DNA of 64,000 bases from Lactiplantibacillus plantarum. GTDB lineage: Bacteria > Bacillota > Bacilli > Lactobacillales > Lactobacillaceae. Every line of letters begins with the position of its first letter. The first letter of the stretch is position 1. Of the stretch, positions 42,080 to 55,752 are shown piece by piece. The position numbers were made by a program, and so were the translations under genes. Below the pieces are notes generated by a model. It did no database searches, had not been told where the DNA came from, and saw only the letters and a list, made by a program, of their open reading frames with translations. The stretch is taken from positions 744,001-808,000 of the forward strand of contig NZ_CP039121.1 in assembly GCF_014131735.1 (NCBI RefSeq), read 5' to 3'.

Positions 42080-42583
42080 TTAGATTAAGTGGTGTTTGAT
42101 GCTGAAGAGTTGACGATTGCGTTCCAGATGACGGTGAATGTGATCGATGAGGACGTCGTGCGACCAATCGGTAGTTGTGTTAAGTGGCGGAACGGGAAAA
42201 CGTTCATCGATATCGATTGTCGGTGGCGTGATGGCACAGTTGGCGACTAGGGCGATGGCGAGGCTCGTAGGTGTGTGCTGGTACATGAGGTCATTTCGAA
42301 TCGCAAACCTGATGTGCTGCTGGTTGGCTAGTTTAACGTAGCGATTCAGGATGTCTTCATCTAGCAAGCCATGTAGGAGTAGCTGGTAATCAGGATGGGC
42401 CGCCATTTCACTTTTTAGTTCGGTTGAGTAGTCACGCATGAGTGCTTGGGTGAAAGTAATGCCCACATCGATTCGTTCGTGAAACGTGCCAAGGTTACGG
42501 TGTTGTTCATCCGGATGTAGTACGGGGGCCCCGAATATTGCGGATTGTAAGTGTTTATCCATTTGGTCTTCAGAATTAGCCAT
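42080..42583 (-). CDS. YueI family (DUF1694) protein
   Basis: A 167-residue cytoplasmic protein of the YueI type. The characteristic part is DKHLQSAIFGAPVLHPDEQHRNLGTFHERIDVGITFTQAL, followed by AIRNDLMYQHTPTSLAIALV. The function is unknown; in Bacillus and related genera it is a conserved gene of unknown role. AAAGGA lies 10 bases upstream of the ATG. It stands alone next to the repeat. Confidence 0.86.
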   Translation of the reverse strand: MANSEDQMDKHLQSAIFGAPVLHPDEQHRNLGTFHERIDVGITFTQALMRDYSTELKSEMAAHPDYQLLLHGLLDEDILNRYVKLANQQHIRFAIRNDLMYQHTPTSLAIALVANCAITPPTIDIDERFPVPPLNTTTDWSHDVLIDHIHRHLERNRQLFSIKHHLI

Positions 42584-43168
42584 GCCAGTCAGGTCCTTTC
42601 ACAATTAACCATAAAATTTAACTGCTTTTACTACTATTGTAATAAAGAAAGCGCTTTAATCAACATAAAATTTTCTAAAGCTGATCAGAAGTTAAAACTT
42701 TGGATGCCACTAGGCTTGAAACGGATGACAGATAATCTAAGGACGCAACGGATTTGCCGGGGCCAATTTAATGCTGTTTTGAAAACAAGGACTCAGTGCT
42801 TCATAAAATAACGAAGGTGCCCAGAATTAGGAAAATTGACTTCATCGGCAAATAACGAATATTCAAGGCCATTTTGGGAAAAGCCAGCCTCGGCCAGATA
42901 ATCTCAATTATAATCTAAGTAACGGTCAGGGCTAATTCAACAAATTGATAATAAGGTTACTAATATATCAATAAACTGATTAAAGCAGTGTGCTGCTTAA
43001 TGATTAACCAGGCTAACCTTAATCCTTGTCAGCATTGACTTACGGCTGATTATACAAGCCTTTTTTTTAAGATTGTAAAGGTGTATTATTGATTCGTCCA
43101 TGGTATGATACTACATAGTATGTTAGGAAAGTAGTCAATCAAATTAAAAGAGAAACGGATGGTAACAA
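42584..43168. other. Intergenic region without supported genes
   Basis: A 585-bp AT-rich gap. A plus-strand open frame (42551-42811) overlaps the yueI start antisense and has no family. The right end carries the -10-like TATGAT (43102-43107) for the protease gene. Nothing else is recognised. Confidence 0.5.
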
Positions 43169-43939
43169 ATGCCAAGACATTTACGGAAACGGCGCCGGTC
43201 CTGGACGCTGATCATAATTGCCATGGTGCTTTTGGGGGTCATTGGATTTACAAGCACACAAGTTTCTGACTGGATTGATGCATCGTTTACAACTAAACAA
43301 ACGGATGCAGCTAAGTCTAGTTCCCAAACGAAGCCCAAGTCGGTCAATCAGGTCAAGTTGGACGTCCCGCTAGTGAATCAAATGACAACACCACGTTTAT
43401 ACAATGGTTGTGAAGTCACATCGTTAACGATGTTGATGAATTACGCGCATATCAATGTCACTAAAAATGAATTAGCGGCAAAGATTACGAGTGTGCCACT
43501 CACTTATAGTGACGGCGAACATGGGAATCCAGAGTATGGGTTTGTTGGGGATATTACTGGTAACGATCCTGGGTTAGGTGTCTATCATAAGCCAATCTAT
43601 AAATTGGCGAAAACTGAGACTAGTCAGGTGAAGGACTTAACGGGGGCAAACTTTGATACTGTGATTGAACAGTTAGAACAAGGACGGCCCGTTTGGACAA
43701 TTACGACGGCTTCGTTTGCACCGGTCAGCACGATGCAAACTTGGCAGACACCACAGGGCTCCGTTAAAGTGACTTATGATATGCACAGCGTGGTCATTGT
43801 TGGCTTTAACCGGACTAAAAAGTTGATTTATATTAACAATCCGTACGGAGAAAAACAGCAGGCAGTCAGCTGGAAGAATTTTGAGGCTGCTTATAATCAG
43901 ATGGGCAAGCAAGCCATTGTTCTGACGTTACCACATTAG
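43169..43939 (+). CDS. C39-like cysteine peptidase, membrane-anchored or secreted
   Basis: A 256-residue protein with a basic N-terminus and one membrane segment (about 13-30), then a papain-like C39_2 domain. Gln71, Cys81 (NGCEVTSLTMLMNY), His206 (DMHSVVIVGFN) and Asn223/224 (INNPYG) form the expected active-site set. Members are extracellular peptidases or bacteriocin-processing-like enzymes without a transporter. No ABC domain is fused here, and no bacteriocin gene is adjacent. It could trim a surface protein; its substrate is unknown. It ends in a strong terminator. Confidence 0.85.
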   Translation: MPRHLRKRRRSWTLIIIAMVLLGVIGFTSTQVSDWIDASFTTKQTDAAKSSSQTKPKSVNQVKLDVPLVNQMTTPRLYNGCEVTSLTMLMNYAHINVTKNELAAKITSVPLTYSDGEHGNPEYGFVGDITGNDPGLGVYHKPIYKLAKTETSQVKDLTGANFDTVIEQLEQGRPVWTITTASFAPVSTMQTWQTPQGSVKVTYDMHSVVIVGFNRTKKLIYINNPYGEKQQAVSWKNFEAAYNQMGKQAIVLTLPH

Positions 43940-43977
43940 TTAGTTAACAACATGCTATTGTGAACCAATTAGTTTAA

Positions 43978-44034
43978 GCAACTAATCTTGGTCAAGATGA
44001 GCCAAAATCTTGATGAGGGTTAGTTGTTTTTTTG
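43978..44034 (+). terminator. Terminator of C39-like peptidase gene
   Basis: CAACTAA..TC pairs with GGTTAGTTG; an inner TCAAGAT/ATCTTGA stem extends it; seven T follow. Confidence 0.85.
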
Positions 44035-44325
44035 TGGCGGTATTTTCGAATGAAACGGTTGTAATATCCCGTGGTATGGGTAGTTCGGGCACCGGAAAGC
44101 GGGTGAGAAACTGCTAACAATATCATGATTGTAACCAAACTGTAATTCAAATATCAGCCTTTCCAGAGTTGTTCATAATATTAACCATAAAGGGGCGACG
44201 CTTTGTTAACAAGCTGTAACTGAATTGAAATCGAATTGACGCCCCAGCCCATTAAAAATGGCCTATTATTGGTAGTATAAGAATGTTAAAGTTATGGGTA
44301 TGTCATAAACTGTCCTTGATAGTTT

Positions 44326-44377
44326 AGTTGTTGGTGATTGTGGGAATCACCAACAACTTATGATGATAATTTTTTTA
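44326..44377 (+). promoter_or_regulatory. Perfect inverted repeat before the muramidase gene
   Basis: AGTTGTTGGTGATT (44326-44339) pairs perfectly with 44345-44358 around GTGGG. A T-rich stretch (44370-44376) follows after 11 bases. It may be an operator or an attenuator; the gap 44035-44325 has no gene. Confidence 0.5.
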
Positions 44378-44409
44378 ATTGCGGAGCACAGTATGGGGAG
44401 AGGGACCGC

Positions 44410-45711
44410 ATGATGGGGATTAAAAGGCTCAGTTGGTTAGTTGGAACGGCGGTGGTCGCCACACTTGGCAGGCAAATTACGGTTCAAGCACAGGGACACG
44501 CGGTGGTCGATATTTCCGAGTGGCAAGGACAGCTCAGCCCAAGTCAGGTGCAGGCGATGAAGTCGCAAGTGCTATTTGTGATCAATCGTCGTCAGTATGG
44601 TTTAAATTATGTTGACCGGGACGCAGCGAATAATACGGCATTATATGTTCGTTATGGGATTCCATTTGGTGAGTATGATTTTTCGCAATTTACGGATGCC
44701 GCTAGCGCGCGCCGTGAAGCCCAAGCGTTTTATGCGCGCTCCAATAAAGCTGCGCGTTTTTATGCTTTGGATTTTGAAGTTAATACGGTACGTTCAGGAT
44801 CAACTAATGCGGCAGTTGCGGCTTGGTATTGTGAAATGCGCGCATTGACTAACAAAAAACTGATCTTCTATTCGTATGCTTCGTTCGCACTGACGTATGC
44901 CAACCAAGCGCGGCAACGGTTTGATGCCCAGTGGATTGGTGCGCTAACGCCTAACCCACCAATCATTTCGGCGGCATTATGGCAGTATACCAATCGCTAT
45001 CATTTAGCTGGGCTAGCGGCACCGGTTGATAATAGTCGGGTCATTACTAGTGTTCATCCCGTTTCGTGGTGGTTGGGGACGACCCGTGGCACACCCGGTG
45101 TTGCGATTAAAGCTCAACCAAGACTGAAAGTTGTGCACGATCGCCATTTGACTATGCCGGCCCACAATCAACAGCATGGACGGGCGGGCCAAGCAGTTGT
45201 CGCCATTAAGAGGCCAGCAGTTCAGCCAGCTGTGAAGACTCGGCCGGTGCAGCAGAAAGTGGTAAGCAATAAGTCGCGTTCGCAGACCGTGGCGCGCGTC
45301 AAACGGCGGTCATTGCAAACGATCAGTGTTAACAGCCATCATGGCAAAATAACTCAGCATCGCGCCATTCGACGCCGAGCGACTCAGCCCAAAGTGATAA
45401 AACTTAAAGCGACGCGACGTACAGGAACACAGTTTAAACTGAATACGTCCAAAGCAACTAAACTTCGGCGGCCCGGTAAGAGTATTCGAACAAAACCGGT
45501 GACTCGTTCAAAAGGGCGAACGCGGCAGCGACTTACGCGACGTCAACCGTCACTGAGGCAGCGAGTAACGAAAAACAGGCAATCCCGCCGCCGCGCACTA
45601 CGAGTAACGGTGCAGCGGCGAGGGTCGACGATTCGTCGTGCACCACGTCGGCAACGAACACAAATACGTCCCGTACATAACACTTCTCGGGACAAGCGAG
45701 GACTTAGCTGA
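44410..45711 (+). CDS. GH25 muramidase with long basic C-terminal tail
   Basis: A 433-residue secreted lysozyme-like protein. A signal peptide (1-30, ending TVQAQG) is followed by a GH25 domain (about 31-225) with Asp34 (VDISEWQG) and the catalytic DxE pair Asp121/Glu123 (ALDFEVN). Then comes a tail of about 195 residues that is extremely rich in Arg, Lys, Thr and Gln (for example RRRATQPKVIKLKATRR) with no LysM or SH3 repeats. GH25 enzymes cut the MurNAc-GlcNAc bond of peptidoglycan. The tail could bind teichoic acids or nucleic acids electrostatically. ATG 44410 follows GGGGAGAGGG; ATG 44413 is equally possible; a longer frame from 44338 is rejected. Confidence 0.86.
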   Translation: MMGIKRLSWLVGTAVVATLGRQITVQAQGHAVVDISEWQGQLSPSQVQAMKSQVLFVINRRQYGLNYVDRDAANNTALYVRYGIPFGEYDFSQFTDAASARREAQAFYARSNKAARFYALDFEVNTVRSGSTNAAVAAWYCEMRALTNKKLIFYSYASFALTYANQARQRFDAQWIGALTPNPPIISAALWQYTNRYHLAGLAAPVDNSRVITSVHPVSWWLGTTRGTPGVAIKAQPRLKVVHDRHLTMPAHNQQHGRAGQAVVAIKRPAVQPAVKTRPVQQKVVSNKSRSQTVARVKRRSLQTISVNSHHGKITQHRAIRRRATQPKVIKLKATRRTGTQFKLNTSKATKLRRPGKSIRTKPVTRSKGRTRQRLTRRQPSLRQRVTKNRQSRRRALRVTVQRRGSTIRRAPRRQRTQIRPVHNTSRDKRGLS

Positions 45712-45810
45712 TTGCATGGCTGTCGCTCAGTTCTCATTATCATGGTAGAAAAGGTAATTATGGTTAAGTAAAATCGGTCATTTGTTGTAGAAATTAGGAG
45801 GATATTTTTC

Positions 45811-46476
45811 ATGAACTTTAAGCGCAAAATTCAATTAGGAATCGCCACTGCAACTGGGATGTTGGTGGTCGGAATTGTTGCCGTACCTTCAGTAACGAAT
45901 GTATTACACGCGGCTTCAGACAGTGTTAGTTTGGTTAGTCAGACGGCAGCGCCTACGACCGTCAAGGCAACCAATCAAACAGTCAAGGCCATCAGTGCAA
46001 GTGGGACCAAGGGAAACTACCGGGTGAAGTACGCCAAAGCTGGGACTAGTTCGACGACTGCGACGTATCAACAGACGAACTACAATACGAAAAGTGATGC
46101 CAGCAGCCAAGTCGATTACTTAGCGAATACGCAGGGTCAGCGTACGACACTTAATTCAGGTACAGCGGCAACGGTTCAAGGGACGATGGGCAAAGTGTAT
46201 GTTCATTGGAACACGGGTAGTTGGTCAGTGACAACGATTGCCAATACACAGGACGTTGCTGGTAATCCAACCAAGTTTGCTAATCAGGTCAATAATCAGA
46301 TTCAAAAGCAAGATTTGACGAGTAAAAATGTCACGAGTGGTGCCGTTACCGTGTACGATACCCCACAAAACGGACAGGCAAACTCAGTTCAATGGCAAAA
46401 TGGCAAACAGGTTGCTAAGGTTCAAGGCCAGCAAGCCAATACCGTTGTCAAAATTGCGGCGGATGCTAAAGATTAA
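45811..46476 (+). CDS. Secreted protein of unknown function
   Basis: A 221-residue exported protein. The signal peptide covers 1-35 (cleavage after VLHAA). The mature part is rich in Thr, Ser, Gln and Asn, without Cys, membrane segments or a sorting signal. A conserved-looking core covers TMGKVYVHWNTGSWSVTTIANTQDVAGNPTKFANQVNNQI. TAGGAGG lies before the ATG. No family was recognised. It follows the muramidase gene by 99 bases on the same strand and may share its transcript. Confidence 0.75.
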   Translation: MNFKRKIQLGIATATGMLVVGIVAVPSVTNVLHAASDSVSLVSQTAAPTTVKATNQTVKAISASGTKGNYRVKYAKAGTSSTTATYQQTNYNTKSDASSQVDYLANTQGQRTTLNSGTAATVQGTMGKVYVHWNTGSWSVTTIANTQDVAGNPTKFANQVNNQIQKQDLTSKNVTSGAVTVYDTPQNGQANSVQWQNGKQVAKVQGQQANTVVKIAADAKD

Positions 46477-46610
46477 GTTTTTACCTGGGAGCTCAATAAA
46501 TGAGTGCCAGTAGTCTGGTTATATCACTGTGTCGACGTCAACCGCATTCACAAGCCAGACACTATGGTTAGATTAGTGGGTTTAATGCGATGTTTTGACC
46601 GAAAATAGGA

Positions 46611-46639
46611 TTGACTTTTGGCAGTGGAGTGCTTATGAT
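46611..46639 (+). promoter_or_regulatory. Promoter of tyrS
   Basis: -35 TTGACT (46611-46616) and -10 TATGAT (46634-46639) are 17 bp apart, just upstream of the T-box leader. Confidence 0.8.
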
Positions 46640-46654
46640 GTTAGGTAATAATTA

Positions 46655-46871
46655 AAAAGTAGTGATCGTTAATTAGTAGTCGTTGACCCAACAGTCTAGC
46701 GACTCGGTGGGTGGTGCGAACCGAGCTGTGGTCAAAGATGAATTACATAACGTGAACTGCCATTGGCCGGATGATATCCGTTACTAATCAATGAGCGATC
46801 ACATTTGGTGATAACTTGGGTGGTAACGCGGAAAACTCGTCCCTGTTTTGATGACAGGGGCGAGTTTTTTT
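46655..46871 (+). promoter_or_regulatory. T-box leader (tyrosine) with terminator
   Basis: A tRNA-sensing leader. Stem I closes with GATCG...CGATC and TTAGTA/TACTAA. The T-box GGGTGGTAACGCGG is at 46818-46831, and the terminator stem 46833-46867 is followed by T. Uncharged tRNA-Tyr would stabilise the antiterminator. Tyr codons TAC/TAT occur in the specifier region, but I could not fix the exact triplet. The gap 46477-46610 holds nothing else. Confidence 0.88.
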
Positions 46872-46900
46872 GTCCAGCGACAATAACGAGGAGGACTAAC

Positions 46901-48157
46901 ATGAACATTATCGATGATTTAAAATGGCGTGGTGCCATTAACCAACAAACGGATGAGGCCGGGTTAAAGGAACTTACCGAAAACCAATCAGTCTCACTAT
47001 ACTGTGGGATTGATCCAACCGGGGATAGTATGCATATTGGGCATTTGATTCCTTTCATGATTCTCAAACGATTCCAATTGGCTGGTCATCATCCCTACGT
47101 TGTAGTTGGTGGTGGGACGGGTGCTATCGGTGATCCATCTGGTAAGAACTCAGAACGTAAGTTACAGACCATGGATCAAGTGAAGCATAATCAGGATGGC
47201 TTAAGTGCTCAGATGTACAAGTTGTTTGGTCATGACGAAAACTTTTCGATTGTGAATAACTACGATTGGTTATCAAAAATTTCATTACTAGATTTCTTAC
47301 GCGATTATGGTAAGTTGTTCAGTGTGAACACGATGCTGAACAAGGAAGTTGTTGCAAGCCGGTTGGAAGTGGGCATTTCATACACTGAATTCACATACCA
47401 AATCTTACAATCAGTTGACTTCTTACACTTGTACCGTGCTGAACATGTGCAACTCCAGATTGGTGGGGCTGATCAGTGGGGCAATATCACCGCGGGGACC
47501 GATTTGATCCACCGCTTAGAAGGCAATGACGCTAAGGCTTACGGATTAACAATTCCATTATTGTTGAAGGCGGATGGGACTAAGTTTGGTAAGACTGCTG
47601 GTGGGGCCGTATGGTTAAACCCTGAACGGACATCACCGTATGAATTCTATCAATTCTGGATCAACCAGGATGATCGAGACGTCGTCAAATACCTCAAGTA
47701 CTTCACGTTCTTAAGTCATGAAGAAATCGATCGATTGGCCGAAACGGTGAAGACTGCACCTGAAAAACGGGAAGCACAACGGCGCTTAGCTGAAGAAGTC
47801 ACGGAATTTGTTCATGGCAAGCAGGCGGTAGTTGAAGCTGAAAATATTACTAAGGCGTTGTTTACTGGTGATGTTCAAAGTTTAACGGCGGACGAAATTG
47901 AACAAGGTTTCAAGGGTGTGCCATCAGCAGACGTCTCAGCTGAAAAGCAAAACATTGTCTTGTGGCTGGTTGATGCTACGAAATTCGAACCTTCTCGGCG
48001 TCAAGCACGTGAAGATATTAAAAACGGTGCGATTCGAATCAATGGTGAAAAGGTGACGGATGTCGAGGCCGAGATTGATCCGTCCGCAGCCTTTAATGGT
48101 AAATTTGTCATTGTACGTCGTGGTAAGAAACGTTACTTCTTGGCACATGTTAAGTAA
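46901..48157 (+). CDS. tyrS: Tyrosyl-tRNA synthetase
   Basis: A 418-residue class I aminoacyl-tRNA synthetase that charges tRNA-Tyr. HIGH motif at 45-48 (HIGHLIPF), KMSKS-equivalent KFGKT at 228-232, substrate-binding YTEFTYQILQSVDFLHLYR and QIGGADQWGNI. The C-terminal S4 RNA-binding domain (about 350-418) is complete. The ATG at 46901 follows GAGGAGG; reading from 46805 would run through the T-box terminator. Controlled by the T-box leader upstream. Confidence 0.97.
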   Translation: MNIIDDLKWRGAINQQTDEAGLKELTENQSVSLYCGIDPTGDSMHIGHLIPFMILKRFQLAGHHPYVVVGGGTGAIGDPSGKNSERKLQTMDQVKHNQDGLSAQMYKLFGHDENFSIVNNYDWLSKISLLDFLRDYGKLFSVNTMLNKEVVASRLEVGISYTEFTYQILQSVDFLHLYRAEHVQLQIGGADQWGNITAGTDLIHRLEGNDAKAYGLTIPLLLKADGTKFGKTAGGAVWLNPERTSPYEFYQFWINQDDRDVVKYLKYFTFLSHEEIDRLAETVKTAPEKREAQRRLAEEVTEFVHGKQAVVEAENITKALFTGDVQSLTADEIEQGFKGVPSADVSAEKQNIVLWLVDATKFEPSRRQAREDIKNGAIRINGEKVTDVEAEIDPSAAFNGKFVIVRRGKKRYFLAHVK

Positions 48158-48172
48158 GTTAATTTAGCAGGT

Positions 48173-48202
48173 GGACTGGACCCGTTGTGGCCCAGTCTTT
48201 TT
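48173..48202 (+). terminator. Terminator of tyrS
   Basis: GGACTGG pairs with CCCAGTC around an 11-12 base loop, followed by TTTTTATT. Confidence 0.75.
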
Positions 48203-48300
48203 ATTATTATTACAAGTAAGAACTGGTGTAAAATTTATTTAGGTCACATTAATAATGTGTGATCATTGCCAGATGAAAATCAATTGAGGAGATGAAAGTT

Positions 48301-48807
48301 TTGGTGGGGGTTAAATTTAATACACGGACGATTGCAATCCTGGGGATGTTGATCGCACTTAATGTTGTTATTTCTATCTTTTTCCATATCCCAATCCCGA
48401 TGACACACGGTTATATTAACTTATGTGATGCGGGAATCTTTATTGCAGCACTGATTTTTGGCTGGCGTGGTGGGGTCATTGTTGGCGGTGCTAGCGGACT
48501 ATTACTAGATTTATTGCTAGGGTATCCACAGTATATGTTTTTCTCACTACTCGTTCATGGTTTAGAGGGCGGAATAGCAGGATATCTTGGTGCTAGCAAA
48601 TCACATGGTCGACAGATTGCAGCGATAATTACTGCGGTAGTGGTGATGGTGGTCGGATACTTTTTGTCAGATTCGCTGTTGTATACGATGGCAACTGGAT
48701 TGGTTGGTGTACCGACTAATTTAGTTCAAGCTGTGGTTGGTGGTATCTTGGCATTCCCAATTGTTGCGGGAATTCGACCAATCGTTAAACGTCATTTGAA
48801 TTTTTAA
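48301..48807 (+). CDS. ECF transporter S component (unknown specificity)
   Basis: A 168-residue membrane protein with six helices, typical of energy-coupling-factor substrate-binding subunits: RTIAILGMLIALNVVISIFFHIPIPM, GYINLCDAGIFIAALIFGWRGGVIVGGASGLLLDLLLG. It uses the shared EcfAA'T module encoded elsewhere. The start is decided by the site: GAGGAG at 48286-48291 touches ATG 48292 but is 9 bases from TTG 48301, so TTG is preferred. No riboswitch is seen in its short leader. A terminator follows. The substrate (vitamin or precursor) cannot be told. Confidence 0.8.
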   Translation: MVGVKFNTRTIAILGMLIALNVVISIFFHIPIPMTHGYINLCDAGIFIAALIFGWRGGVIVGGASGLLLDLLLGYPQYMFFSLLVHGLEGGIAGYLGASKSHGRQIAAIITAVVVMVVGYFLSDSLLYTMATGLVGVPTNLVQAVVGGILAFPIVAGIRPIVKRHLNF

Positions 48808-48830
48808 AATTAGATGTGCTGGCTTAAGAT

Positions 48831-48863
48831 AAGCGTTCGTCGTGCTTTTACGGGCGCTTTTTT
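48831..48863 (+). terminator. Terminator of ECF gene
   Basis: AAGCGTTCG pairs with CGGGCGCTT (two G-T pairs) followed by a T run. Confidence 0.7.
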
Positions 48864-49008
48864 GCTGTCTAAAGGGAATCCTTAAATTGGAAAACATAGT
48901 GCCATCTCACAATGATGTTAATCGATGACATATAATGTAGTAATTGTGTAATTGACGACAGTTTTGTGCCGTTCTTTTCATAAAAGTGAAAAAACATTGG
49001 ATTAATTG

Positions 49009-49216
49009 TTGACAGTTTCATAACTGGCTTATTAGTAAACGTTGCTGCTACGGCAGATGCATCTCACCACCAAATAATTATTGAAATTAGTTGTTGACAA
49101 TTTCTTCAGTAATTGGTAAGATAGTTTCTGTTGTCGCAACGGCAACTATGACAAATTAATCAAGTTACTTCTTAAAAAAAAAGTTGTTGACAAGATATTG
49201 ATTAAGATGTTATGAT
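49009..49216 (+). promoter_or_regulatory. Tandem rrn promoters
   Basis: Three TTGACA boxes lie in a row: 49009-49014 (weak -10), 49094-49099 with TAAGAT at 49117-49122 (17 bp), and 49187-49192 with TATGAT at 49211-49216 (18 bp). An antitermination boxA-like TCTTTGAAAACT follows at 49255-49266. The region 48864-49008 has no gene. Confidence 0.75.
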
Positions 49217-49269
49217 GATTAAGTTGTGTTAAGCGATTAACACACGGAATTAGATCTTTGAAAACTGAA

Positions 49270-49298
49270 CAAAGTTTCGACGAATCAAATGTGTAGGG
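49270..49298 (+). other. 16S processing stem, 5' strand
   Basis: CAAAGTTTCGACGAAT and AATGTGTAGG pair with 50983-51005 after the 16S gene. This long-range stem is the RNase III processing site for pre-16S. Confidence 0.75.
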
Positions 49299-49396
49299 TC
49301 TCTTGATTTTGAATCAAGAGCAAAACATTTGCGAAGTCAATTCGCTAGCAAATAAATTTTAGTACAACATTAAATGAGCTTTTTAGAACTCATCAT

Positions 49397-54088
<4,692 letters not shown>

Positions 54089-54160
54089 AGTAATTGGTGT
54101 TCCGGTTCATATGAAGATATTTGATATTAGCTAGTTTTGAGAGCACAAGTTTCTCAATAG

Positions 54161-54277
54161 TGTGGTGACGATGGCGAGAAGGATACACCTGTTCCCATGT
54201 CGAACACAGAAGTTAAGCTTCTTAGCGCCGAGAGTAGTTGGGGGATCGCTCCCTGCGAGGGTAGGACGTTGCCATGC
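54161..54277 (+). rRNA. rrf: 5S ribosomal RNA
   Basis: About 117 nt, from TGTGGTGACGATGGCGAGAA to the closing TTGCCATGCA. The loop CCCATGTCGAACACAGAAG is conserved. It lies 72 bp after the 23S gene. Confidence 0.95.
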
Positions 54278-54282
54278 AACCT

Positions 54283-54313
54283 AAGGAATCGTTAATTCGG
54301 TTCCTTTTTTTTA
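54283..54313 (+). terminator. rrn operon terminator
   Basis: AAGGAATCG pairs with CGGTTCCTT around TTAATT and is followed by eight T. It lies between 5S and the tRNA gene, so the tRNA may be read by readthrough or have its own promoter. Confidence 0.8.
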
Positions 54314-54381
54314 CGTTGAATGTCAACCAGTACAGTTTGAATTTAAACATGCTTTTGGTATACTGGATAGGGTCAATTAAC

Positions 54382-54454
54382 GCCGTTTTAGCTCAGCAGG
54401 TAGAGCACTTCCATGGTAAGGAAGAGGTCGGCAGTTCAAATCTGCTAAACGGCT
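54382..54454 (+). tRNA. tRNA-Thr (anticodon GGT)
   Basis: 73 nt with a full cloverleaf: acceptor GCCGTTT/AAACGGC, D stem GCTC/GAGC, anticodon stem CTTCC/GGAAG with loop ATGGTAA, and T arm GGCAG TTCAAAT CTGCT. The anticodon GGT reads Thr ACC/ACT. The 3' CCA is not encoded. Confidence 0.95.
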
Positions 54455-54568
54455 TGCTGTTAGAAGATGATTGGCGTGGAATGCTTGTTTAACTGTTTTT
54501 TCTGCAACTAATCATCACATTAGGGTCCATGTTTAAGATTAAGACTTGAACGAACCAAACTTAATATG

Positions 54569-54624
54569 AAAAGAGGTCCACACGCTCGCATTAGATTAGC
54601 TAAGCGAGCGTGTGGACCTCTTTT
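54569..54624. terminator. Long perfect-stem bidirectional terminator
   Basis: 21 perfect base pairs (54569-54589 with 54604-54624) around a 14-nt loop, with AAAA and TTTT at the ends. It lies between the tRNA and the convergent LysR gene and can stop both. No coding gene is seen in 54455-54731. Confidence 0.75.
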
Positions 54625-54731
54625 GCTATCAAGAACTGGGAGGGCGAGCTTCAACCAGTATATACCCCCTGTGATTGAGCGTAACACTTCATTTTGCAGT
54701 TTTAGACCGAACGGCTTAATTATGTTAGCTG

Positions 54732-55631
54732 CTAGGACGTGGAAGTATGCTTGAGATTGGCTGGCCACGCGGCTTCAAATTGCTTGAATAGGGGCATTAA
54801 TGATTGTCGATTGCTAACAAGATAATTGACATAGATTGGCATGTGAGCACGAGTATCGCTAATCGGGATAGCGACTCGATTGTCATCATCGGCTTGGCTA
54901 TCCAGCTGGTGAGGCGCCAATGCGGTAAAGTTAGTACTGAAGTACGGAAAATCAGAGTATTTAGTGATTTCTGTAAAGGCCGTGCGTTGGGGTTGGTATA
55001 AGAATTTAGCATCTGGGATGGCCTGCTGAATAATATCTTTCCAAATACCGATTGCGCTTAGAACCACGAAGCTAATTCCCTTAAGTTCGGCGAACGTGAT
55101 GCTAGGTTGGTTCGCACGGTACATGAATCGCTGTAAATGGACCACGAGATTTTCAGTACCGATGAAGCGAGATTCAATGCCGGCCGTCAGAATTTCCTGA
55201 TTAGAGAAAATGAAACTTGCCTGGCGGTTAATGAGATGCTCAGTGATTTGGTCGTCGGCAATCAGTGGTTGCCTTACTCGCAGCGAATTAGGTAATACCG
55301 TTTTGAGATGGGTGAGTAAGGCAAGTGGACCAGGTAGGGTGGTTTCGACGGTACGTGTGACTAAGCTTTGCTCGTAGTTTTGTATTTTGGTTACAAAAGT
55401 CCGTTGTTGTGTCAATAATTGTTCAGCTTCCTGAGCGGCTAACTGGCCAGTGGGCGTCAGTGTAATTCGATTGGGTTGACGATCAAATAAGCGAACAGCG
55501 AGCATTGTTTCCAATTTCTGCATGCCGCGAGTGATAGTTGGTTGCGTCACGTTTAATGCGGCCGCGGTCTTAGCCAGCGTGTGCTCGTGGGCGAATGTGA
55601 TCAGCTCTTCTAATAAATAATTTTCAATCAT
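54732..55631 (-). CDS. LysR family transcriptional regulator
   Basis: A 299-residue LysR-type regulator with winged helix MIENYLLEELITFAHEHTLAKTAAALNVTQPTITRGMQKLE and an effector domain. GGAGG lies 6 bases upstream of the ATG. It is divergent from two aldo/keto reductase genes, with a palindromic operator at 55646-55672 between them. It most likely regulates those genes and itself. The inducer is unknown. Confidence 0.9.
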   Translation of the reverse strand: MIENYLLEELITFAHEHTLAKTAAALNVTQPTITRGMQKLETMLAVRLFDRQPNRITLTPTGQLAAQEAEQLLTQQRTFVTKIQNYEQSLVTRTVETTLPGPLALLTHLKTVLPNSLRVRQPLIADDQITEHLINRQASFIFSNQEILTAGIESRFIGTENLVVHLQRFMYRANQPSITFAELKGISFVVLSAIGIWKDIIQQAIPDAKFLYQPQRTAFTEITKYSDFPYFSTNFTALAPHQLDSQADDDNRVAIPISDTRAHMPIYVNYLVSNRQSLMPLFKQFEAAWPANLKHTSTS

Positions 55632-55645
55632 CAGGAACCTCCGTT

Positions 55646-55672
55646 ACTAGTATGCACTATATGTATACTAGT
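55646..55672. promoter_or_regulatory. Putative LysR operator
   Basis: ACTAGTAT (55646-55653) and ATACTAGT (55665-55672) form an inverted repeat with an 11-bp gap, in the T-N11-A style of LysR sites. It lies between the LysR gene and the aldo/keto reductase genes. Confidence 0.55.
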
Positions 55673-55752
55673 ATGAATAAGTAGTAATTTTCAAGTATTA
55701 GGTTTGCGGGTATGCTTGTTATTGTAATCAAATAGTGAAAGGTTGATGCGTG

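Noticed and set aside
42551..42811. 86-codon plus-strand frame beside yueI
   Set aside because: Overlaps the yueI start antisense; no ribosome site or recognisable product.
54520..54768. Small open frames across the 54569-54624 hairpin
   Set aside because: They encode both sides of a terminator palindrome, and one overlaps the LysR 3' end.
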